From: CAYYGL01 sp964471235
Lineage (GTDB): Bacteria; Calditrichota; Calditrichia; RBG-13-44-9; J075
Direction of reading: 5' to 3'
Assembly: GCA_964471235.1 (NCBI GenBank)
Contig: CAYYGL010000010.1
Coordinates: 1-46,131 of the forward strand
DNA length: 46,131 nt
Position 1 is the stretch's first letter. The number at the start of each line of letters is the position of its first letter. Position numbers and translations under genes: made by a program. Below the pieces are notes generated by a model that was not told the DNA's origin, made no database searches, and saw only the letters and a program-made list of their open reading frames with translations. This document shows, in pieces, positions 16,500 through 24,992 of this stretch.

Positions 16500-17345
16500 T
16501 TATGAAAAAACACCTGTGGAGCGTAGATAAAAGAACGCCCACAAAAATGGGGAGACGAAAATCAGAGAGTCGAAGCGGTCCAGGATGCCGCCATGACCGG
16601 GCAGGAGGGTGGAGGTGTCTTTCACCCCGGCATCCCGTTTAAAGCGGGATTCCACCAGGTCTCCAATTTGACCGAAGACACCCACCAGCACACCGGAGAC
16701 CAGGGCATCCCCCCAAGACATTTGCGGCAAGAAAAGTTTTCCAAAGGCATAAAAACTGATGATTGCAAACAGGAAACCGAACAGCGCCCCTTCCACAGTT
16801 TTATTTGGACTTACTGTGGGCGCTAATTTATGTTTGCCCAGCTTCCTGCCCGCGGTATAGGCAGCGGTGTCACAAATCCAGATTGAACCCAACAGCGCCA
16901 TAACGTAGCGCCCGGCAGCATGACCGGTGTTCGCTGCCCCCGCTATATTCCACACGGGGAAATGTTGCACCAATTGCAACAACAACGAGAGGAAGAGGGT
17001 TATGTAGAAAAATCCCAATAAGGTAAAAGCGGTATTCTTGCTTGCCAGACCCTGTTGATGGGATATGTGACTGATCAGGATAAACAGGATAATGAACACT
17101 ATATAATCGAAAGAATAGGCCGGAAAGAAGAAAACAGTCAGTAAAAAAACGGTTGCCAGGGAGACACCGATTATCCGCAGGGGATAAATTTCCCGGTTGT
17201 GGAACATGGTATAAAATTCCCACAACGCCATTCCGTTAATTATCAAGAGCAGAATCAGGAAGAAATAACCTCCCATGTAGACCAGGAAGATCAACAGGGG
17301 AATCCCCCACAGCGCTACTCCAACCCGTTTTTTTAGTTCACTCAC
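16500..17345 (-). CDS. cdsA: Phosphatidate cytidylyltransferase (CDP-diglyceride synthase)
   Basis: Integral membrane enzyme making CDP-diacylglycerol from phosphatidate and CTP, the precursor of phosphatidylglycerol and phosphatidylethanolamine. About eight hydrophobic segments are seen. The C-terminal CDS signature is intact: ESRFKRDAGVKD followed by LLPGHGGILDRFDS. Length (about 281 aa) is normal. GTG at 17345 follows GGAGGG closely; a TTG at 17375 would add ten residues without an SD. It lies between a response regulator and the orphan OppD gene on the same strand, not with the usual undecaprenyl-PP synthase or dxr neighbours. Confidence 0.93.
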   Translation of the reverse strand: MSELKKRVGVALWGIPLLIFLVYMGGYFFLILLLIINGMALWEFYTMFHNREIYPLRIIGVSLATVFLLTVFFFPAYSFDYIVFIILFILISHISHQQGLASKNTAFTLLGFFYITLFLSLLLQLVQHFPVWNIAGAANTGHAAGRYVMALLGSIWICDTAAYTAGRKLGKHKLAPTVSPNKTVEGALFGFLFAIISFYAFGKLFLPQMSWGDALVSGVLVGVFGQIGDLVESRFKRDAGVKDTSTLLPGHGGILDRFDSLIFVSPFLWAFFYLRSTGVFS

Positions 17346-17422
17346 AAACCCTCCGGTAACGTCGTCTGTTTTCAAGTGAGGAAATTAATTCATTCGGAAT
17401 CGTGTCAAAGGTGGCATGTTGC

Positions 17423-18142
17423 TTATACCGGAGAAGTGGGTAAGGTTCTGCGAAGGGATTGAAACACATGAAAAGTCTCTTCCATCAAATCAATCGCCCG
17501 GTCCCAATCTTCGCCGCTAATTGCCATTAACATTTGTAGGATTTTGTCCTTTACTCCTTTGATCTGATAGTACTGGATGGCATTTAACAAGCGGGACATT
17601 GCTACTTTTAATTCTTCCCGATCCTGTTCGGAAAGTAATTTTACCATTCTCAGGTAGGCATTTTCGAAATTCATGATGAACTCATTACGCATCCGTTGGT
17701 AAGATTTGCCACTGGCAAATTCCGTAACATCCTGAAAGAGAGGGGCTTCCCATTCGTTTTCCAGTTTTTTTCCGGACAGCATGGTGCGGGTTTTGCGGAT
17801 GACATCGGCTTGCAGAAACGGCTTGGAAATAAAATCAAGAGCGCCCATTTTGAGTGCTTTCATCAGAGTTGCGGCGTCGGTTCTTCCGGTAACGATAATT
17901 ACCGGTATATGTTCGGTACGGCTCATTTTGCGTAATTCTGCAAGCGTCTTAAATCCATCCAGGTTCGGCATAATCAGGTCAAGAAAGATTAAATCGGGCT
18001 GGTTGGATATCGCAACATTGATAGCTGCATATCCGTCAGCGGCGGTTATCACTTCGTAGCCCTGACCCACCAGAATAGAGCTAAAGGCATTCCGTACCAC
18101 CGCATCATCATCCACTACCAATATTTTAAATTTCCTTTTCAT
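17423..18142 (-). CDS. Response regulator: receiver domain plus helical C-terminal domain
   Basis: A standard receiver (KILVVDDDAVVRNAFSSIL; phospho-Asp in LIFLDLIMPNLDGF; switch Thr in VIIVTGR; Lys in FISKPF) is followed by about 110 residues without a DNA-binding motif (SKSYQRMRNEFIMNFENAYL..., KDKILQMLMAISGEDWDRAI). The output domain is helical and unknown to me; it may mediate protein-protein signalling. ATG 18142 (MKRKFKILVV) is chosen over an upstream TTG at 18214 because receivers start here. Same strand as the eIF2B-like and cutA genes upstream, so probably co-transcribed. No histidine kinase is adjacent. Confidence 0.88.
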   Translation of the reverse strand: MKRKFKILVVDDDAVVRNAFSSILVGQGYEVITAADGYAAINVAISNQPDLIFLDLIMPNLDGFKTLAELRKMSRTEHIPVIIVTGRTDAATLMKALKMGALDFISKPFLQADVIRKTRTMLSGKKLENEWEAPLFQDVTEFASGKSYQRMRNEFIMNFENAYLRMVKLLSEQDREELKVAMSRLLNAIQYYQIKGVKDKILQMLMAISGEDWDRAIDLMEETFHVFQSLRRTLPTSPV

Positions 18143-18215
18143 TAAACCAAAACCCACGTCTCGTCCTTGATACCGGTATTCCGTTCCATTGAGAAAATAC
18201 TCAAGAAAAATCAAA

Positions 18216-19145
18216 TTACAAATAGCGATCGATAAATTCTTTCAATTCGAAGACGCCATCTTCCAGAATAATCTTATCGGCATAATCAATTGGTATTTCT
18301 TCAAAATAGATATTTTCCACCTGGAGATTATCAAATTTTTTATCGATTAATTCCAATGGATTACTCTGGGAAAAGCGCACCGGATAAGTACGCTTTAGCA
18401 ATACCTTCTCACTCTCCCCGGCAATGTAAAGGGGTTTGTTCATTTCATGCGCCAGGGTGGCAATGGCATGGGTTCCGGTTTTGTTAATGAAGGTGGTTTC
18501 AGTGAATCGATCGGTGCCGGTAAGCACAAAATGACTGTCATTTACTGCCCGGGCTATATCGGCATCCGGCACTAATTTCACCTTAATGCCGGCTTTGGCT
18601 AAGCGGATTGCCATTTGAGTTCCTTCGTTCAGGGGGCGACTTTCGGTGCAAATGACCCGGAAACGACGTTTTAATTGTTTGGCGGATAGTAAAATTGACT
18701 CCACCACACTGCTGGCGGAATGGGTTAAAATAATATGATGATCCAGAATTAACCGTCCTCCCCAACGGGTAATTACCTTAACATTTTCCCTGGCTCTCTG
18801 ACGAACCCGTTCGATTTCCTGTAAAGTTTCCAGTTTGATGAGTTCAATATCCTTCTGCTCCCGGGGAATATTCTGGATGAAATTGAGTACGGCACGGGTT
18901 CGATTATAGATGAGCGCCATTAATGGCTTGGCACGTACCAATGCATTACTGAGTTTCGATAACGCCTGAATCAATTCGGTTCGATTGCGATACATGCGGC
19001 GTTTGACGAATTCCTCGACAATATCCAATGCCTGGTTGGAAAGGTAAATAGAACCGTGAATTGAATCTTCTTTAATTTTCGCAACATCCGACCGCCAATA
19101 TTCCATAGAATCTTGCGGTGTAGCAGCATTATCCGACATTTTCAT
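18216..19145 (-). CDS. eIF2B alpha/beta/delta-like family protein (ribose-1,5-bisphosphate isomerase/MtnA-type fold)
   Basis: 309 residues of the IF-2B family: helical N-terminal half, then the Rossmann-like C-terminal half with ILTHSASSVVESIL, RVICTESRPLNEG, VKLVPDADIARAV, VLTGTDRF and AGESEKV. In bacteria and archaea relatives include methylthioribose-1-phosphate isomerase and R15P isomerase. The catalytic Cys/Asp pair of those enzymes is only partly recognisable here (C in CTESRP; the D position in DxVxxNGxxxNKxGT is replaced by TDRFTETTFINKTGT), so the activity is uncertain. The start overlaps the end of cutA by 17 bp (or 11 bp if the second ATG at 19139 is used), a coupled arrangement. 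Confidence 0.85.
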   Translation of the reverse strand: MKMSDNAATPQDSMEYWRSDVAKIKEDSIHGSIYLSNQALDIVEEFVKRRMYRNRTELIQALSKLSNALVRAKPLMALIYNRTRAVLNFIQNIPREQKDIELIKLETLQEIERVRQRARENVKVITRWGGRLILDHHIILTHSASSVVESILLSAKQLKRRFRVICTESRPLNEGTQMAIRLAKAGIKVKLVPDADIARAVNDSHFVLTGTDRFTETTFINKTGTHAIATLAHEMNKPLYIAGESEKVLLKRTYPVRFSQSNPLELIDKKFDNLQVENIYFEEIPIDYADKIILEDGVFELKEFIDRYL

Positions 19146-19449
19146 TTACCCATTTTAAATAATCTATTGAGCCACGTTTTATTTCAACTGCTAAAATTTC
19201 CGGAACCTCATACGGATGTAATTCTTTAATTCGTTGTTCCAGGCGATTATACACATCCTCTCGAGATTTGATCAACAACAAGAGTTCGGTGTCATCATGA
19301 ATGGTTCCCTGCCAGGTGTAAATTGACCGTAGGGAGGGGATAATATTGCAGCAAGCGGCTAAATTTTCGCTTACCAGGGTTTTGGAGATGGCAATTGCGT
19401 TTTTTTCATCCGGAACTGTGCAGTAAATCATCAGATATTTTTTATCCAT
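19129..19449 (-). CDS. cutA: CutA family divalent-cation tolerance protein
   Basis: A 106-residue trimeric ferredoxin-like protein, matching the whole family length once the ATG at 19449 is used (DKKYLMIYCTVPDEKNA). The ORF extends another 61 residues upstream to 19632, but those residues do not resemble the family. Conserved segments: LAACCNIIPSLRSIYTWQG and LHPYEVPEILAVEI. CutA was named for copper tolerance in E. coli, but its true role is unsettled. It heads the cluster with the eIF2B-like gene and the response regulator. Confidence 0.93.
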   Translation of the reverse strand: MDKKYLMIYCTVPDEKNAIAISKTLVSENLAACCNIIPSLRSIYTWQGTIHDDTELLLLIKSREDVYNRLEQRIKELHPYEVPEILAVEIKRGSIDYLKWVNENVG

Positions 19450-19792
19450 ACGGCGCAAAATATAAGGATTCCAGGCATTTAAAATCAAGTTTAATTTGGG
19501 ATGGTTGAAGATGAATGATGATAGTTCCTCCATGTTTAGTCGCTGGAAAGCCATAGCGGTTGCAATTAGGATAAAGAAAGTGTAAATTCGCCCCTGTTTC
19601 TCCTGATATCCGGATAGGTTTTGGAGGCGCAAGACGATTTTCCATTTACCTGGCAGGGGGTGGGTCCTGTTTTATTCGTCCACTTATCGGAGAATAGTCT
19701 TCCGAATCCTCCCGGGGAAAGACGTGTTGTCACCAGTAACTGGTGGGTAATTCATTTTGGAGAACCGTTGGAATTTAACAGGGCATAATGGG

Positions 19793-20578
19793 ATGGCAGA
19801 AAATGAGCTAAAAAAATTGTTAAACGAATTCAAAGCCGGTAAGCGTTCGCTGCCGGAAATGATGGAGGCACTGAAAGACCTTCGGATAGAGCCTTTGTCA
19901 TTTGCCAATATTGATCATCATCGAGCAGAACGGCAGGGGTTTCCGGAGGTGATTTTTTGTCGGCAAAAAACACCGGAAACCATCCTGGAGATTGCCCGGC
20001 GTATTTATCAACGGCATGACTTGTTATTGGCTACCCATGCCAGTGAAGATATTTTTGAGGTATTGAGAAAGGAAATGCCTTTCCTTCTCTTCCACCGGGA
20101 AGCCCGTTGCATCCATTCCCCCCAACCGGCTTCAGACCCCCTGATGGATGGCAGGTGCTGCATTATAACAGCCGGAACATCCGATATACCGATAGCCAGG
20201 GAGGCGGAATTAACCCTGGAGATGTTCGGATTCCGACCGAGTGTTGTAATCGATGTGGGTGCCGCCGGTATTCACCGCCTGGATAAATATTGGGATAAAA
20301 TTGAAAAGGCTAATGTGTTGATTGTGGTAGCAGGGATGGAGGGGGCATTACCCACCATTGTTGCCGGATTAATTGACAAACCTGTGATTGCCGTCCCAAC
20401 TTCGGTGGGATATGGTGTTAACTTTCAGGGTGTCACCACACTGTTGGCGATGTTAAACAGTTGTGCCAATAGTGTTTCCGTTGTAAATATTGATAATGGA
20501 TTTGGCGCAGCATTTTCTGCTGCCCTGATGTTACGACAACTGAAACGGGAAATGTCTAACTACAAACCAGGGAGTTGA
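19793..20578 (+). CDS. larB: LarB, nickel-pincer cofactor biosynthesis (pyridinium-3,5-biscarboxylate mononucleotide synthase)
   Basis: LarB carboxylates and hydrolyses nicotinic acid adenine dinucleotide as the first step to the nickel-pincer nucleotide of lactate racemase-type enzymes. The AIR-carboxylase-like core is intact: PEVIFCRQKTPE, ITAGTSDIPIAREAE, VIDVGAAGIHRL, VVAGMEGALPTIVAGLIDKP, AVPTSVGYGVNFQG and the reactive-Cys segment MLNSCANSVSVVNIDNGFGA. ATG 19793 is chosen; an upstream TTG at 19757 has no support. larC and larE are not in the window. The gene directly downstream begins 3 nt after its stop and is a degenerate radical-SAM protein, not a known Lar gene. Confidence 0.92.
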   Translation: MAENELKKLLNEFKAGKRSLPEMMEALKDLRIEPLSFANIDHHRAERQGFPEVIFCRQKTPETILEIARRIYQRHDLLLATHASEDIFEVLRKEMPFLLFHREARCIHSPQPASDPLMDGRCCIITAGTSDIPIAREAELTLEMFGFRPSVVIDVGAAGIHRLDKYWDKIEKANVLIVVAGMEGALPTIVAGLIDKPVIAVPTSVGYGVNFQGVTTLLAMLNSCANSVSVVNIDNGFGAAFSAALMLRQLKREMSNYKPGS

Positions 20579-20581
20579 AGA

Positions 20582-21832
20582 TTGGAATTACCGCATTTAC
20601 TTGTAGCGGATGACCAGGACAATTTTATCGAAATACCCCATCTGTTGTTAAGCGGCATGAGTTTTATCCGCCCCGTATTACCGGGATCTCCCGATTTAAT
20701 ACCCTTACCGAAACGGAGTCATCTCCGAAAGCTGCCCGGCAGGGTTGCGCTTGGATATGATCCGTTATTAGAAAAATTTGTGCCGATTCGAGAATACCAT
20801 GGCAAAACGGTTTACCCGGTGAGTGCCGTGCTGCCCCGGGGGTATTTGCAATTGCTGCGGAGTGCCTATTCAACGTTATTGGAGGCACCCCGGTTACCGG
20901 CATATCATTTTACGGCGGTGGGGATTAAAGACGGACAGATATACTGCGCCGCCCTGCCAACAAATGCCGAACAAGTGATGTCTCATCATGAGGATAAGGA
21001 GTTGTTGATCCGGGAACGCATTATCGCATTAAAAAAACAATTCCCCCGGAATCGGCTGATTCACTATTTCGTAAACCATTATAAGCGATTTCCGGACTGC
21101 CCCAACGCCCTCCGCTTTATTCTGCGGGAAGGAGAAGTGCATATTTCCCCGGAGTTTGAGGAAAGCACTCCCTGTGGAGATTGTTTACCCGAAGACCGGC
21201 TCAGTCAGGCGAATCCCGTTTCCCGGAGGCTTCGGTTGCAGGAATCGGATGTCATTGAAGCGGCAGTAGAACATCTTCAAAACAGTGCCCTGCCGGCAAT
21301 TCGTTTTTCTATGCCGAAAAATGGGAAGGACAGCGACATCACCCGTAAAAATTCTATGGATTGGGTGAGAGGCCTCCGTGAAATTCGGGAATCCAGTGAT
21401 CGTGGTACTATCGTTTTTTATAACTGGAAAGAAGACAGGCAATTTATCGAAACAATTATTGAAGCCGGCGTCTCGTCGGTAATTTTTCCGGTAAATTCCT
21501 TTCAACCCAAGTTCTTTGATGTCTTTCATCAGCCGGATCACTACCGGTTTGATGAGCTGCAGGTTTCGGTGAGATCGGCACTCTCCGGAGGAATCGATAC
21601 TCGCCTGGAATACGGCTGTTTTCCGGGATTGACCAATCACCCGGATGAAAATCAGGCATTCTTAGAATTTGTGGACGAGTATCCGGTAAACGATGTCATC
21701 CTGCAAAACCTGGAAGTTGATCCGGATTGGTATATTGATGAGTTGGAGCTGTTTCACCTGAGCCGACATCACAAAACCCTGAGAACTTGTTTGGAAGAAA
21801 TGAGAGACCGGGTACCGGTGTTAAGCATTTAA
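20582..21832 (+). CDS. Radical-SAM-related protein with a degenerate cluster motif
   Basis: 416 residues. By eye it follows a radical-SAM family whose members start with a short 'LVAD...' domain (here LPHLLVADDQDNFIEIPHLL), continue with VALGYDP, VYPVSAVLPRGY, YHFTAVGIKDGQIYCAALP and NRLIHYFVNHYKRFPDCPNA, and then carry SPACNxxCxGC. Here that stretch is SPEFEESTPCGDC: the last two cysteines (CGDC) remain, but Glu occupies the first CxxxCxxC position. The SAM-binding GEGEP segment is also replaced (RFSMPKNGKDSD). The rest of the barrel aligns (DRGTIVFYN, FPGLTNHPDENQAF, LQNLEVDPDWY). TTG start with GGGAG 7 nt upstream, inside the end of larB, so translation is probably coupled. It is either a pseudoenzyme or uses an unusual cluster ligand. 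Confidence 0.7.
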   Translation: MELPHLLVADDQDNFIEIPHLLLSGMSFIRPVLPGSPDLIPLPKRSHLRKLPGRVALGYDPLLEKFVPIREYHGKTVYPVSAVLPRGYLQLLRSAYSTLLEAPRLPAYHFTAVGIKDGQIYCAALPTNAEQVMSHHEDKELLIRERIIALKKQFPRNRLIHYFVNHYKRFPDCPNALRFILREGEVHISPEFEESTPCGDCLPEDRLSQANPVSRRLRLQESDVIEAAVEHLQNSALPAIRFSMPKNGKDSDITRKNSMDWVRGLREIRESSDRGTIVFYNWKEDRQFIETIIEAGVSSVIFPVNSFQPKFFDVFHQPDHYRFDELQVSVRSALSGGIDTRLEYGCFPGLTNHPDENQAFLEFVDEYPVNDVILQNLEVDPDWYIDELELFHLSRHHKTLRTCLEEMRDRVPVLSI

Positions 21833-21839
21833 ATTTACT

Positions 21840-21870
21840 CGAGCAGGGAGAAGAGCCTGTCCCCTGCTCG
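21840..21870. terminator. Hairpin between convergent genes
   Basis: Arms CGAGCAGGG (21840-21848) and CCCTGCTCG (21862-21870) pair perfectly over 9 bp with a 13-nt loop. It sits 8 bp after the stop of the plus-strand gene at 21832 and before the convergent stop at 21905. The following TTCACATCTTCCCC is only moderately T-rich, so termination efficiency is uncertain. Confidence 0.6.
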
Positions 21871-21904
21871 TTCACATCTTCCCCTCATCCCTATCCTGTT
21901 CATC

Positions 21905-22867
21905 TTATTGCGTCACTTCCACGATAATGGAGGTGGCAGCTTTTTGGTTGTCGGTGGTCGTGGCGGTCATGGTAATGCGATGAGTGCCCGGGGAAAGGGA
22001 GGGCACAATGCAGGTTGTGGTGTAACCGATAACCCCATCCATGCTGGAGGTCCAGGTAATATCCTGAAAGGAACCGTTTCCGTTTAAACTGGCAGAACCG
22101 ATGCAGGTAAGTTCTTCTCCGGTTGATAGCTGGAAGCCGCTTTGCGGAGCCAGAACATCCAGGTTAATATTATTCGCAACAAATTCAACCGTCACCTCGA
22201 TCTGTGCCGAACCGGACATGATGTTGCCCTGGCCGTCGTCTGCGGTGACGTTCAAAGTGATGGTATGGAGACCGGCTTTTAAACCGCCCGGGGCAATGTG
22301 AGGACCGTCCCCTAAAATCGGGCTGGGATTATCTTCCAGATTGGAACGCCACTCAAATGCCAGGGGATCGGTAACGGGAGTTCCGTCCGGCAAAACGGCA
22401 CTGCCGGCTAATTCCAACAAATCAAATGGCTTCATTCGCTTTCCTGCCGGGGAATTAATAAACACCTGAATCCGATTGTTTTGCACCTGGTTGTTAATGC
22501 GCACGGTTTTCGATGCCTGTTCCCCGGTCGCAGTTGTGGCGGTAAGGGTAATCAAATGCTCCCCGGCACTTAAACCGCTGCGATTAAACCCATTTCCCAC
22601 CCCGATGATGCCATCCTTATCAGATGTCCATACTAATTGTTCTCCGGTCAGTTGTTCGTTGCCCAGTGTTGCCGAACCATTGAAAGTAATCAGACCATCT
22701 TGTTGGAAAACCGCATCCTGAACGGGAGAGTTGATAACGACGGTCAGTTCCTGTTGCTGGGGTGGTTTTGTGGTGTTGGTAAGTTGATTGGGATTGTTGG
22801 TGCAGCCATAAAACAACAAACCGGCGAGACCGAAAATCACCATCATATATGCAAAAAATTTATTCAT
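21905..22867 (-). CDS. Lipoprotein with three Ig/PKD-like repeats
   Basis: 320 residues. Lipoprotein signal ending in LLFYGC (acceptor Cys near 22), then a short linker and three repeats of about 90-95 residues. Each begins with a VxINSPxxxxxF-type strand (VVINSPVQDAVFQQ; VFINSPAGKRMKPF; LDVLAPQSGFQLS) and ends with LxAGxHxITLxxT (LSAGEHLITLTATT; LKAGLHTITLNVTA; LSPGTHRITMTATT). These are beta-sandwich Ig/PKD-like folds of surface proteins. ATG 22867 with GGAG about 8 nt upstream. It lies downstream of the truncated propeller gene and may once have been its operon partner. Confidence 0.85.
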   Translation of the reverse strand: MNKFFAYMMVIFGLAGLLFYGCTNNPNQLTNTTKPPQQQELTVVINSPVQDAVFQQDGLITFNGSATLGNEQLTGEQLVWTSDKDGIIGVGNGFNRSGLSAGEHLITLTATTATGEQASKTVRINNQVQNNRIQVFINSPAGKRMKPFDLLELAGSAVLPDGTPVTDPLAFEWRSNLEDNPSPILGDGPHIAPGGLKAGLHTITLNVTADDGQGNIMSGSAQIEVTVEFVANNINLDVLAPQSGFQLSTGEELTCIGSASLNGNGSFQDITWTSSMDGVIGYTTTCIVPSLSPGTHRITMTATTTDNQKAATSIIVEVTQ

Positions 22868-22909
22868 ATCGAATCTCCTCTGATAACTTTTAACAGCTAT
22901 AGTGTACCT

Positions 22910-23569
22910 TTACCTGAGTTGGATAATGCCGACCGAGTTATCACCATAATTCGTGACATACGCTTTACGGTTGCTCAGAATAACAATGCCAATCGGTTTG
23001 TTGCCGGTAGGGTATTCATCCGGCAGTCTTTGGTATGTGTTGGCATCATAAACATAAACCCGGGACAGATTAAAGTTTACCACATACAATTGGTCTTCTT
23101 GTGGTGAAAGTACCGCCTCCTCAGGTCCGTTTAGCCCGGTGATTTCGTGAATAATGTTATCGGTGCCGGTATCTAAAATATGAATTTTATTTTCCAGGAA
23201 ATTGCTAACAAAAAGCAAGCTGTGATTATGATTGTAATGAACCAGTTCGGGTTTGCCACCGGTCTTGATGAGTTTGAAAGATTTATTTGCCCGATGAATA
23301 ACGGAAATGGTGCCGTCTTTGGTGTTGGTAACGTATAATTTTGAATCGTCAGAAGATATCCCAATTCCATCGGGACCATTTCCCGTCGGAAACTCATTCA
23401 CCATTTGTAATGAAGCCGGATCGATTTCTAAGACCTTGTTGGATGCGGTGGCAACCACAAAGATGCGCTTGCCATCCGAAGAAGATACAATTCCACCCAG
23501 GTATTCCGAAAGGGATTTTTTGCGAACTATTTCGTGTTTGGTGAAATCAATAATCGCCAGCAGCTTTCC
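22910..23569 (-). pseudogene. 5'-truncated beta-propeller (YVTN/NHL-like) gene ending against merA
   Basis: The frame encodes about five propeller blades: LLAIIDFTKHEIVRKKSL, RIFVVATASNKVLEIDP, KLYVTNTKDGTISVIHR, LLFVSNFLENKIHILD, QLYVVNFNLSRVYVYD and AYVTNYGDNSVGIIQL. Propellers of this type normally have seven blades and a signal peptide. Here blade sequence begins immediately after the merA TAG (23571-23573), with no ATG, GTG or TTG upstream of an internal GTG at 23458, and an in-frame TAA at 23588 inside merA. The 5' end has therefore been removed or displaced, most simply by arrival of the mer cassette. A shortened product from the GTG at 23458 is possible but would be an unexported fragment. 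Confidence 0.72.
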
Positions 23570-23570
23570 C

Positions 23571-24992
23571 CTATGTGGCGCAGCAGCTTAATGTTGCCAC
23601 ATCTTTTTTAAACGTGATGGCAGCCAATTTAATCCCTTCCCCGAGGGTTAAATAAGGATGGTGCATGTTCACCAACTCTTCCACGGTAATGCCAAATTTG
23701 ATTGCCAGGGCAACTTCCATCAGTAATTCCGAGCCTTCCGGCGCCAGTATTCTGGCTCCTACCAATTGGTCATTAAAACGATTGCGGATTAGTTTGATAA
23801 AGCCCCGGGTATCTCTGGCTGCCAATGCCCGCGGGATGTATGAAAGCGGGAGCACCGCGGTATCGGTTTCAATGCCCATCTCCGCCGCCTGATGTTCATC
23901 CAACCCCACCCCGGCAACCTGCGGATCGGTAAATACCACCCAGGGAAGAGCCGTATAATCCCGTTCAATGCGGGAACCGGTCAGGGCATTCTCAGCAGCA
24001 ATTTTTCCTTCATAAGCAGCAGTATATACGAATTGATGCTCGCCGATGACATCGCCAGCGCCAAAAATATTTGCCACCGACGTTTGCAGGGTGGTATCCA
24101 CCTGCAGATAGCCTCTGGCATCTAAGGCAACTCCAAGCGCTTCCAGCCCGATGTCTCGAGTATTCGGTTTGCGGCCGGTTGCCGCCAACAGGTGGGATGC
24201 CTGAAAAGTGCGCACTTCCCCATCCACAACAACCTGAACCGTAACGCCGTTGCCGCCCCGGAAAACCTTCTCCAATTGGGTACCGGTAACAATTTCAATC
24301 CCTTCCCCGATGAAATAGCTGGTTAGGACGTCGGTAATGTCGGGGGATTCGGTCGGTAAAATACGCTCCGAACGTTGCAAAATCGTCACCTTACTGCCCA
24401 GCCGGGCAAACATCTGGGCAATTTCCAGCGCCACATAGCGCCCACCCAGAACAATCAGCGACTCCGGCAATTCTTCCAGCTCAAAGGCGGTTTCATTGGT
24501 TAAATATCCGGATTCCGCCAGGCCGGGAACATCGGGAATTGCCGGGGAAACACCGGTGGCAATCAGCACGGCATCTCCGACAATTTCGTTTCCATTCACT
24601 TTCACCGTGTTGGGAGATGTGAGTGTTCCCCATCCTTCAATGAGTTCCACATCGGGCAGGTCTTTTACCACGTCAGTATATTTTCCCTGGCGTAACTCGG
24701 ATACCAGGTCCCGTTTTTGCTCAATAATCTGCCGGAAATTGACCACTTCGCTGTGGCTGCGAATTCCGGCAAAAGGGTTGTGATTGGCACGGAAATGAGC
24801 TTCGGCAGCCCGGATTAAATTTTTCGATGGAACACAGCCGACATTCACGCAGGTGCCGCCAATCGGCAGCCGGGCATTGATAATAGTCGCTTTACCTCCC
24901 AGTTCGGTTGCCCGGATTGCGGCAGCAAAGGCAGCCGAACCGCCTCCCAGAATCACTAAATGCGGTTTGACATGACAACTCGGGCAGCTCAT
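23571..24992 (-). CDS. merA: Mercuric reductase
   Basis: FAD/NADPH-dependent reduction of Hg(II) to volatile Hg(0) in the cytoplasm. 473 residues: FAD-binding GGGSAAFAAA (16-25), redox-active GGTCVNVGC (C48, C53), VPSK, NADPH-binding VLGGRYVALEIAQMF, ATGRKPNT and GAGDV, the dimerisation domain, and the C-terminal mercury-delivering vicinal pair SCC (C470, C471) in LSCCAT. The N-terminal MerP-like domain of larger MerAs is absent, but a short CPSC (C3, C6) precedes the FAD domain. The start overlaps the merTP stop by 4 bp (ATGA type), and GGAGAG lies upstream. Final gene of the mer operon; its stop coincides with the truncated propeller. Confidence 0.96.
   Translation of the reverse strand: MSCPSCHVKPHLVILGGGSAAFAAAIRATELGGKATIINARLPIGGTCVNVGCVPSKNLIRAAEAHFRANHNPFAGIRSHSEVVNFRQIIEQKRDLVSELRQGKYTDVVKDLPDVELIEGWGTLTSPNTVKVNGNEIVGDAVLIATGVSPAIPDVPGLAESGYLTNETAFELEELPESLIVLGGRYVALEIAQMFARLGSKVTILQRSERILPTESPDITDVLTSYFIGEGIEIVTGTQLEKVFRGGNGVTVQVVVDGEVRTFQASHLLAATGRKPNTRDIGLEALGVALDARGYLQVDTTLQTSVANIFGAGDVIGEHQFVYTAAYEGKIAAENALTGSRIERDYTALPWVVFTDPQVAGVGLDEHQAAEMGIETDTAVLPLSYIPRALAARDTRGFIKLIRNRFNDQLVGARILAPEGSELLMEVALAIKFGITVEELVNMHHPYLTLGEGIKLAAITFKKDVATLSCCAT

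Noticed and set aside
19450..19632. 61-residue N-terminal extension of CutA
   Set aside because: CutA proteins are about 105 residues and begin at the later ATG; the extension lacks family similarity and an SD.
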